Assembly (NCBI GenBank): GCA_032622095.1
Contig: CP136064.1
Location: forward strand, 38,550,426 to 38,614,425
DNA: 64,000 nucleotides
Reading direction: 5' to 3'
Source of the DNA: Siphonodentalium dalli
Taxonomy: Eukaryota; Mollusca; Scaphopoda; Gadilida; Siphonodentaliidae
A program made the position numbers and the translations under genes. The notes beneath the pieces are model-generated. The model made no database searches, was not told where the DNA came from, and worked only from the letters and a program-made list of their open reading frames with translations. Below are positions 15,201 to 27,200 of this stretch, piece by piece. How positions within the stretch are numbered: position 1 is the stretch's first letter; each line of letters starts with the position of its first letter.

Positions 15201-18200
15201 ATATATGCGAGGCGACCTATGGTCGACTCGCATATATAAGAGAATGCATTGGCACAGGGTAAAAAAAATCCCAACTTGCGACTGGATTTGATATAGCGGG
15301 TCACATATATCAATTTAATTTTATTATTGCTAAATCTGTTATATTTTTCACATCCAGGTGTTCATCGACAGATTCCGATATAATGCAAACCGGGCCTCAC
15401 AAGTTCAAAGTAAAATCAAGCTGCTCGATAAGTTGTGAGTACATCCTGATATACCATATTAAATCATGCGCTATAACATTCTTGCTGTAACTATTAGTGA
15501 AATAATGGTTGAGTTGTCTGCTGATCTACAAGAGATTTCAGGTGTAACATTCAGATTAATTACATGAAAACTATCTTTAATTTATTTGTTTTGGACTCAT
15601 GTTATTGAAAACATTGGCCTGCAGAATCTGCAGATAATCTGTACTATGTTGTCATGCAATAAACAGACAGACTCAGTTAACCCTTTGGCGAGTAGAACGA
15701 CATATATGTCGTCTTATCGGTTGAGGAATAGAACGACATATATGTCGTTTCAGGAAGTGATATTTTATGTTGACATAACTTCAATAAATCATCTGATTTA
15801 TAAATGATTTGAATAGGAGTTATTTTGATTAATATAATGTCCCAAAATGTATACGTGCAATCGATTATGATAACACACGTTAACAGAAAATGCACATAAA
15901 TTAAAACAAATTATTGGACCATTTTTACCCGAACTTGTTAATAATTATTGGTATGACGTTGATGTTAAATTTACTCATGACATCATGTATATGACGTTAC
16001 AAATACTCTCCAAAGGGTTATAGATTTATGCATCATGCATTGTTAGACTAATTCTTACAAATCTTATTTTGCTTTTCATTGAGATTAAATTTGTTTTTAA
16101 CCCTTTCAGTGCCAAGTCCGTTTTTTGTATCAACCCATATACCCTGTGCCAATGCATTCTCTTATATATGCGAGTCGACCATAGGTCGGCTCTCATATAT
16201 AAGAGAATGCATTGGCCTAACAATTTTTCATCATTTGTTATTATTTTTTACAATTTTAATAATTTTTTCTTATATTCCTTAACAGACTTATTTTGTTGGT
16301 TTAGTGCCAGGGAATCTTACAGTTTTCATGGGCATCAAAATTATTACTATGAATACTTGGTGATAGTTTTGAGTTATAACATGCCCCGAAGGTTTTATTC
16401 AGTTTGTTTTTAAATTCGCCATAGCATGCTTAAGCATACCCAAAACAAATCTAAAATAAAATAAAATTTTAGGGCTGATTTTACAGACCGTAAATTAGGG
16501 CCGATAAGATCGGCCCCTGGCACTGAAAGGGTTAAAGTTTGTAAATGAACATGTGCTAGAGTACAGGAAGATTTAAACAGTGCATATATAGATTCAAAAG
16601 CATGCAGCATGAATCAAGGTCTCTTTGCACCCTTTCTATTTGAAGCTTCTGAGTAACGTTTACCAACATTTATAAGGATCAACTGATGTTATATTAAAAT
16701 AATTGTTCTGATTCCAAGTTTATATTTTGATTGATCGTCTACACAGGAAACATAAAAAAGCTGCATGTTCGAATACGGAATGAATACATAATAATCAAGC
16801 TCGTATCAATGCAAATTAAAAATCAGAAATAGAACTTGGAGACAATGGTTGGGCTCCACGTAGATGCCTACAGATAATACAGTTTTGCCAAATTCAATGT
16901 TGGCAATAGATGGTATGTATGTCTGTCGGGGGAAATGAAAATAAAACTGGGCTGCACTGGTATGAACAAAAATTGCCCTTTAACCCTTTACCCAACAAAA
17001 CGGCCAAAACCGGCCAAATAAAGCTTCAACAGCCTAAAATATCTTCGGTCTGTCTCAATAGAACCATACAAATATGGATATCATTGGAACCAGCTCCTTG
17101 ACCACATTGTGATAGTTACAGTTATGCCCTGTGCCAATGCATTCTCTTATATATGCGAGTCGACCATAGGTCGCCTCGCATATATAAGAGAATGCATTGG
17201 CCTAAAAAAAATCTTTTTTTAACACTTTTTACCATTTTTTCTTACATTCTTTAACAATTTTTTAATTTTTAATGTGTTAAGCCAATGCATTCTCTTATAT
17301 ATGCGAGGCGACCTATGGTCGACTCGCATATATAAGAGAATGCATTGGCACAGGGCCGTTCTGTTGGGTAAAGGGTTAAACAAAACATACATTTTTTTGG
17401 CCTTCGATATGGAATTTTTTCCCATTTATTTTGAATAAAATTAGATTGTTGTGTCTTGGAAATGTTCAAAATAATCACTGCTATTGTAAACTTCAAATAA
17501 TATTTATTTATATCTGGGTATAATTATACAGTGTTAAAACTATGATGCCAAATCATAGCTTTAAAGGGACCTAAGACACTCACAGTGGGTAAAGGTTAAA
17601 AAAATATAAAAATCTGTAAAAACAACACCGCCAAGAAGAATATGGAGAAATAGCTAAACTTTATTATTAATGTTAGTTCTCCAGTAAACAAATTTTTCAT
17701 GATGAAACCATTGTTATGTAAACAAACAGTGATTTGTCAACAAATATCGCTGATAGCTTAGTAAGTTAAAATATTTTAGTCTAAATATGATTTTCAGAAT
17801 ATTTCTCAATGCTTTGACCTTTTCCAATATTTATAGTAAAGTTTTTATTAAACTTTAGTATCTAATTGGACTTTGATTAGTAATTTCACTATAACAGTAG
17901 TGTTTACATAACAAAGGTTTCAATATGGGAAATCTCGTTATTGGATAGTATTTAAATAGTGAAAATAAGAACAAAATTAATCTATTTTTATAGGCCCAAA
18001 TGGGACATATAATATATTATTGGTCTGTCCGTCTGTTTCATTTCTGGATAATAGCTTTAGTAAGTCTGAACTGAATGCTCTTGTTATATCTACTTGTTGA
18101 TGATAGTTGTTTTACATACGTTATAGAATTTAAGTTATTTTGCATACCCATGAAGGTCTTTAATCCCTTTAAATCACTCTTCATATTATTCAATACATTT

Positions 18201-21200
18201 CCTTCACTTTTCAGGCCTGAACTGAAGCCAATTGCAAAAGAAACTGATGTGATAATCAAGTATGTACAAAACTCAGAAAGACATTGATCAGATGGCATGT
18301 GTCTGATACCAAACTAGACCAAATTATAATCCACTGAATTCAAACACTAGTTATAACTCAATACAGGCCTGAAATATCTTGCTGGATATGAGGTCCTCAG
18401 AGTATGAATTTAGTGATGCTAGCCCACACAGCATCACCAAATTCATCCACTGGGGACCTTATTCTAAATGGCTTTGTCTGATATGGGAGAACTAGACTCA
18501 GATTTAAGTTCCGAGATAATGAAGATGATGATGTGCACCCATTGGGCTAGCACACCAAGATTCATCCTCTGGGGACCTCATTCTGTTTGGCCTTATCTGA
18601 CATGGGACACCCAGACTCAAGATTTAATGCTTAGTTGTAAACCATATCGGTAGAATGTCTGTCCAATATGGCCGCCAAAATGGACAAAATCGAATGAAAT
18701 TTACAATTTGCGGGAAATTGAATAGCTGGTCATATAAGAACGAACATGCCCTCGAATTATACGAGGAAGAATGATTTCAGAGTATAAGGGGAGCTATTAA
18801 TAATAGTATGTAATAATTCTCTCTAATGTATCTCGCGAGAGAGCAACCGAAAGCCAGGTCTCAGACAACGATTAAATGTGGACTTTTTGGGCGCCAAGAA
18901 ACAGAAGAATAACGCAGTTTTATCTGTACTGTTTATCTTGAATCGTGTAATATATGTGTATTAAAACAGTTAAATGTGATCTAATAGGGATGTATTCATT
19001 GTGTGATCTTTTCTAGAAGCAGAAATATATGTAATGAATACAGTCTCACGAATGTGACCGATAATCATTTATTTTTATACCCCCACTTTCGAAGAAAATG
19101 TGGGGTATAATGGATTGACTGCATCTGTCTCCGTCCGTCCGTCCGTCCAACCTCATAACTCGAACAAATATGAACCGATTTCAATAATTTTGTGTATGCG
19201 ATCTCCTTATTAGGACACATGATGCTAATTGCAGTTCGGTCCGACTTTTTTTTTTCAAGTTACGCCTCTTTTTCGACTTATTTTGACTTAGAAAAATTCT
19301 GTCCGACTTAATAACTTTAACAAATATGAACCGATTTCAATAATTTTTGGTATACATGCTTCTCACAATACCCTCTCTACATGATGCGGCTAGGGATTGG
19401 CTCAGACTGTTTTTCGTAATATTACACCTCATTTTCGACTTATTTTGACTTCTGTCTGACTTAATAACTTTAACAAATATGAACCGATTTGAATAATTTT
19501 TTCTGTACAAGCTTCTTGTGACACCATATCGATATTATTAGTCCGAATTTTTCTTTAAAGTTAAAAATCTTTTTTGTTGAGTTTACGGATAATGCGGGTT
19601 GAATTTGCCACGGTGGGGGTATGCTAGCACCCGAGTGCACACCTCTTGTTGAATCTACAACACAAAATCTGTCAAAATTCACTAATATAGAACAGTATGA
19701 GAGCTATTCATATGCTACTAGGTAAAATGTGTAGATCCTATTGTCCGTGTCTTAAAATAGTAGTCATAGTTGCCTCCGGTCAAGTGAATAAACACGAATA
19801 TTTCACTTTCATCACACAAATACATGGTGGTATACCATGAACGCAATTTATCAAAATCAAAGGATTACAATAGACTATCTTCAATAAATTCTCAACATAA
19901 CCAAATTTGCCTACATACTCTGTGGCAGAGACTGTCTTTATACCTGGAAATTATGTGTACTTAAATGCACTAAGGCCACATATACGCGAAACGTACGACC
20001 TTTTCTGCAACCGCATCGCCGCGTTTACCCATTCTCCCTAATTTTACACATATCTGCTGCATACAAAACCATAAATATCAACATTGAGTGAATGGTAAAC
20101 GCAGAACTAATAACTGTAAACGCTGATGATCAGATATTTAGCGAAAGTATATGGGTGGCAATGGTAACATAATTTCAAACAACAAGATACTGACAACTAA
20201 TAGTGTGCATTGCGTGGTACATATTCCTGTTGTAAAGTGCCGATTGAAGTAATTTGAACAAAATTGTCTACTAAGAAACTGGTTTGGGAGCACCATGAAA
20301 ATTAGTACTAAATAAAATGTACGATGTACAGTCTCTTCGATATAGTGAGATAGGGTACTATTCTGTTGAAGAGATAAGTGTTTCTTTACAGTATAATCAG
20401 CATTACGACATACGTGTATGGTTTATTGTCACAGAGAGTGTTGAAAATTCCGGAAATATAACTAGTATTTACACAGATAGGGTGGGCACTCCAGTTTCTG
20501 CGTTACATTCAATAATTAATCATCATTCCAAAACAAACTACCACGCACTGTGTGACGAAATATTACTTCGTGTGTTGCATGCCCGAAATAACTGTTTTTG
20601 GTCCGACTGTTGGATGCATTCTAATGAGAAAACCCGAATGTAAATCATTGGGTTAACGTGCGTAGGGGTGATCGATAAATCATTCAGATAGATCTGTTTT
20701 AATTATATGTGTACCTTTAAAGATATATAACAACATTCTTGTAAATTACCAATGTGTATTTTCGCTTATAGGTGGTTATCCAATATGTTGCTTTCGTCGT
20801 AGCATGGATTGTAGTTGCGGCCATTTTGACAGCCATTTCATCGCCGCCATTGCATAGTTTTCTGTCCTTGTCACTCTATTCGCCACCTATACTCTTTCAC
20901 ACAAACTGGTATATATCGGATGGAGGATTAATGCGTTCTGGTGTCGCCGATGAGGGATATTGTAGAAAAACGTACTTCACAAGGTCAAAAAATGGGCATT
21001 TTTTTAAATAAAAAAGTTTGCTCAAAACAGATTTTTGCGGATTTTGGATATGTTGTAGAGGATATTGTCCAAATTTGTTCTAGGTCAAACCTTTTATCGA
21101 CCAGACTATCTGCCAATATGGGGATATAGAAAAGCTAACCTAAAAAAGAAAAAGAAAAAAATAAGTTTCTAAAGAAAATAAAAAACTTTGATAATAAAGA

Positions 21201-24200
21201 TTCTTTCCAGAGAAGATGAGGCCTTGGCAGAAAGAGGTCCTCAGAAGGTTATTCTGCAAATATCCGTTACTAGGGCTGTAACGATATGCTTGGTCACGAT
21301 ACGATACTGGGCCAACGATACGATAGGTATCGCGATACGCAAAATTTGATCCCACGAGTAAATAGCTATTCAACACTCCAAATTTGCAGGTTGAGTTTTA
21401 ATGATAATTTTTCTAATATTACTGTGGACTTTCATAATTGTTTAGTTATATGTGTATTGTAGTATGTAGTATTGTAGTATGCTCGTACACATCCGGAAAT
21501 ACCAGTACAACATGACATATTGGTACTGAAGTCGGTAAAAGAGTTGAAAAGTTTCTCACTCATCTGTTTATCACATAATCACAACAGCTGGCTGAGAATG
21601 ATGTCGTTTCAAATGGTGCGATATGTTGGTCGTAACACCAGTCTTGTAAGAGGTTGCCGTCGAACATAATTTGCAGATCGTTTTAATTCTGTCTGTCTTA
21701 ATGCATGGCTTTCCATCCTCTTCAACGGTGTATGTCCCAAAACCGAAAAACTGCCAGACTTTCGACCTGTAGGCCGCTGGCGGATTGACAATTTTTAAGC
21801 TTTCTTGAGCAGACATCTTTCCACGGCCAAGGTTGTTGTTTTGCGCAGACGATATATCCAATATACTAGTATTTGATTGGTTGATATCACAGCAGTTCAT
21901 CAAATTAAACCAATCAGAGCATGGCTTACAGTCTGAGGCTAGGTTACAGAGGTCAGTCATTTCACTTCCGCCAACGTTTGTGTCAAAGGTCAAAGTGCGA
22001 GCTCACGGAAACAAACTAAATTTACAGATTTACTTCCGATAACACTTCGTAGGCATTCACAGTTTACGGAAACGAACGAGGGGACCCGATTGACTTCGTA
22101 TGATAACTGCATAATATGGAAGCGGAACTGTATCGTAGTGTATCGAAATTACAGTCAAATGAATCGCGTATAGAATCGTGAAAGACGAATCGCGATGAAT
22201 CGAAATCGCGATGAATCGTTGCAGGCCTATCCGTTACCATGTTTTCAGGCCTGCCCCATGACCAAAGGAAATGATGGGCTTACTGGGCATTTAATCTGAT
22301 TATACATCTTAAACTATCTTAGCTACCATTGTTAGCATATAATATCAATGATATCTATTTCATGTTTAATATTGTAAATATTTTTTGCAGATTTCCAGAA
22401 TGTGAAAAATTATCGCCACCTATTCTACAGCTGGATGAACTCGACTTCTATTATTCGAAAGATTCACCTATATTTAAAAATATCTGTATAAATGCTGCTA
22501 TGGATTCCAGGATATGTATTGTAAGTATAATATAGCACACCACTAAGTGGAAAGGCTTGTGTTACCTACAATGAGTCCTTTTAAACCAGAATGCTATTAT
22601 CCAGGTTTGATAAGCCTCATAGGGAACTACTTCAGGCTTTCAAGCATACTCTAGTTTTCCAAATAAACGTTCAGTCTCAAATAAACATGCAGGGTCGAAA
22701 TCCTGATAAAATTTAATAAACGTGCAGACCCGATTAAATGTTCGGGGAAGGCACGTGCATTTTGGGACCATTATAATTGTTGACATTTGTAAATATGGGA
22801 TAGAGAAATTGTCCAGAATTGGCATAAACAAACACCTGCATTTCCACAAGGGTGCACCTATCAAGTCTGTGAGACAAACATGATGGGGGTTATTCAAGCC
22901 TTGAAATAGGGTGTCTGTCATTTGCAGAATGAGGTCCCCAGAGGGTGAATTTAGTAATGCTACCCCGCATAGCGGGCTAGCATCACCAAATTCACCCTCT
23001 GGGGACCTCATTCTGCTTACACCTCAGCAGAATGAGGTTCCCAGAGGGTGAATTTGGTGACGCTAGCCCGCTATGAGGGGTAGCATCACTAAATTCACCC
23101 TCTGGGGACCTCATACTGCAAATAACAGGCACACTATTTCAAGGCTTGTGTGAGATTCAAAATGCAAATGACAGCTAATTTATGCCATGGACAGTTAGCT
23201 ACAAAAATCACAGAAATGCTGACAAGGATATATGGCTCTGCAACATATAATTTGTAATATACATCTATCATTCTTTATTAACTATTAACTCTTCTTTATA
23301 ACTGGATACTTGCCAATGGGCACTTACTTGATTACCATTTATGATGCATTTAGTTATGTTTAGGCCAAATACAATTATTGTTTTAAATTAAATTTAACAA
23401 AATACCTAAATTTCAGCCTCTTGTTTAATGGTTATTTTGAGCATTGTTTTGCATATATGTTTGCTTAGTTGGTGCAACATGACTTCGGTCATGGTTCTGC
23501 CATTAATTAGGCTTGTTCACTGCCGAAAATCAGTTTTATTTAGCTCTGCAGTTTGGGTGGAAAATACAGGATGAATTAATCCCTTTGAACCGTTTCCTTT
23601 TGAGGCTTGCGAGTTTCAAGAGTAACTTTTATAAGGATTAACCCTTTACCCAACAAAACGGCCAAAAACGCCCAAATAAAGCTTCAACAGCCTAAAATAT
23701 ATTCGGTCTGTCTCAATAACACCATACAAATATGGATATCATTGGAACCGGTTCATTGACCACATTGTGATGGTTACAGTTATGCCCTGTGCAAATGCAT
23801 TCTCTTATATATGCGAGTCGACCATAGGTCGCCTCGCATATATAAGAGAATGCATTGGCCTAAAAAAATTCTTTTCTTAACACTTTTTACCATTTTTTCT
23901 TACATTCTTTAACAATTTTATAATTTTTTCTTACATTTTTTAACAATTTTTATAATATTTTTCTACATTCTTTTGACAATTTTATCATTTTTAATATGTT
24001 AAGCCAATGCATTCTCTTATATATGGATATCATTGGAAACGGTTCATTGACCACATTGTGATGGCTACAGTTATGCCCTATGCCAATGCATTCTCTTATA
24101 TATGCGAGTCGACCATAGGTCGCCTCGCATATATAAGAGAATGTATTGGCCTTTAACAATTTTATAATTTTTTCTTACATTTTTATAATATTTTTCTACA

Positions 24201-27200
24201 TTCTTTGACAATTTTATCATTTTTAATATGTGTTAAGCCAATGCATTCTCTTATATATGTGAGGCGACCTATGGTCGACTCGCATATATAAGAGAATGCA
24301 TTGGCACAGGGCCGTTCTGTTGGGTAAAGGGTTAACCAGGGTTTATATTACAACACAAATCGATTCGCGTAAATATTAGCGCAACAGCATGCATCACAGA
24401 AATGCCAGGGCTTTGCTATGTTCATTTACAAAAAATATTTATTTTTCCGCCAAGGAGAAGCCCTCAACTGAACTATATGGATTACGTCTCCGGCCTTGTG
24501 TCAATCAGGAGGGTTAAAATTTTATTGCTGTGCCGACCCCACTCACATCCGTGTCCAGATTAGTCTCGCATGAATACACCCGCATTCTATCTATTGTCTA
24601 GTCAGTTTTTATTCCTCCTCGCCAGGACAGGATCGTTTCTATTTTCTCAAGGTTGTATCTTTCTGTGTTGCGAGTTTATCGACTCAATATTTATTGTTGA
24701 TATTACAAACTTGCAATTTATTGTACCCGATAGTTAATTAATATTTCTCACATCCGAAACGGGAACTTTTTTCGTTTCACTGTATCCGTAATTTGTTTCC
24801 GTGTTTTCTGTTTTCCTCAAGACGGCTTTATCTTCCAACAATTGGAATTAAGATGGCCATCTTGACAATGACTAAAGAAGCACATAGCTTACTTGTGGCA
24901 AAACCACATAGTGCATATTGTGCCACACATACGGCGTGATGACTATCATGACTTACAATTGAGGACGCAATGTAGTACGGTATGCGATGTCTCCTAATTT
25001 CGTGCTACACGTGTTTCACTTTACATAAGTTTCCGTCGACTCGCTTCGGTTATTTCGTAAGTTCCGTTGCTTGTATCCTAATGTATACTGCCAAATCATA
25101 CATGGCACTGCTCTGTTAATTCGCAGAAAGTTGCACAGGACAGCCATATCCTCCTTTGTAATAATTTACATGAATAAATACGAAGATAGTACTTGTTATC
25201 ACTATCAGATGACAATTCACATTTCTTTCGACTGAGCGATCTGTAATATTGTTTTAACGATCAATACCTGCGAATCTACGCCCGCCAGTATGTATGAGCG
25301 CGTGGTCTTGTTAGACACATGACAAATGTAATAACACATTACATCGATTTCAAGGTATTTAGAAAATTCTACCTTGTCTATCACGATTAAATATCATATA
25401 ACTCATTGTATCATCAGTACAATAGTTACTAACACTCCGTAACAGGGGGATGGTATTCGTTATCACATATATAACCACACTTCGAATTGATGTGTTGTCT
25501 GACGTTCTAAATATTGTGTTGCATTCTTTACATCCATGTATGTACAGTTTGGGTTCCTACGAATTATTGTTCACCAACTGCAATGAAGTGAAAACTTTGT
25601 GGCCTGACACTAAGCCATCTTACCGTAGGCTCTAATATGCCTCGGCGTGGGCGAGCTTGCAATGATGTATTGCACGCCGTAATAGTTCCATACATTGTAC
25701 ATGACAATCATATCATATCAGGGCCTCATGTATGCTGTCAGGACTGACTACTAGTATGCTTACATATGGTGCACAGTTTTCATCCCAATACTGACATACT
25801 TTGCAGTTTCATCAGTGAATGATAACGGCAAACAGCGAAATAGAAAGAATACATATTGTCACGTGCTCCAGATTCACTGCCAATAGTCTTTCCAGTAGAG
25901 ACCATCACTTGGCTCACTAACTTCTATTTCCACATATATCAAAACGATATTCTGCCACATAGCTTTCACTCGTGTATGATGCGCAGTTCCATGCAACACA
26001 TTTATATTGCGCAGAATATCAGAAAGGACTGCATTTGTATTGTTACATGTCTACAGCGAGCTTACATGCGCAGCGTTTATATTGCGCACATCTACTGCCA
26101 ATATATTTCCGAAACCGGCCATGACATGGCTCTTCGTCTATGGCGGCTGTTCTGGGTGGGGAAGACTCGTTGTCACGTGACGCTCTTGCTCTCATAGACA
26201 TAGCGCACCAGCCAAATGGCCTTCTGACTCTTCCCCATGGTGCAGTGGCCCACATCATTACAAGATGGGGTCCAGTCGATCCCCTGGAATAGTAATACCT
26301 TCGGGATACATCCGGGCCTGCTCCTCCGCAGTCATGTGATCATAGTGGTATATCATCGACATATCCACTGATTATGTGACAAAACGATTCGATACAATCA
26401 TGACGAAAATACAGGCATTCGTATCTTCACGTCCGCTGTAAGCGCACTTTCCTAACGGAAACCGCCTAGTTCTTGCCTATGTGCATTCGGAACTCATCGT
26501 CCTCATATACGAGAAAAGACAGTATCTTACCTGTCATAGCAGGTAAGATCACGTGGCCAGGGGTATAACGTGATTTTATATTAACCTTACTTTATACTCA
26601 ATAACCTAGGTTGTATTGTGTTATGTATATTAACCTTGCTTTGTTATAACTAACAGCATGTCTTGCAGTCGAACATGATTCGAATTTGATGGCCACACAC
26701 CGTGCAGGTTGCTCATTCACGGGTGTATTACTTGTTATAGTTGGGTAAGGGCATATTAGTCAATGATTACCTACTTTGAGCAACCGTACCAGTCTTTACC
26801 TCGGGCAGGACCAGTTCTGGCCCCCCAGGTCCTGCTACGGCAGTTGAACCAATGGTAGGCGGGTGCTGCAAGTGGTTGATTCGGGAAACCAATCTTCACA
26901 GGCGATTGCTCCGGCACCTTTCTCTCAGGTGCCTAATGGTAGTGGCAATACGATTATTAAATTTCGAAAAATTCACATCGATATACTATTATTCCACATA
27001 GAGTGAAATTTCCATCAGTATTTTGATTTCGGCCTGGATTCCTGCCACGAAGATCTGTTTATTGGGCACCTGGGAGTAGCCTTTGGCGGCTGTTCTGGGT
27101 GGGGAAGACTCGTTGTCACGTGACGCATATGCTCTGATAGACATAGCGCACCAGCCAAATGGCCTTCTGACTCTTCCCCATGGTGCAGTGGCCCACATCA

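Noticed and set aside
20317-20643. 108-codon frame MYDVQSLRYSEIGYY...
   Set aside because: No family resemblance, no splice context, inside an ABCF3 intron; length is within chance for this composition.
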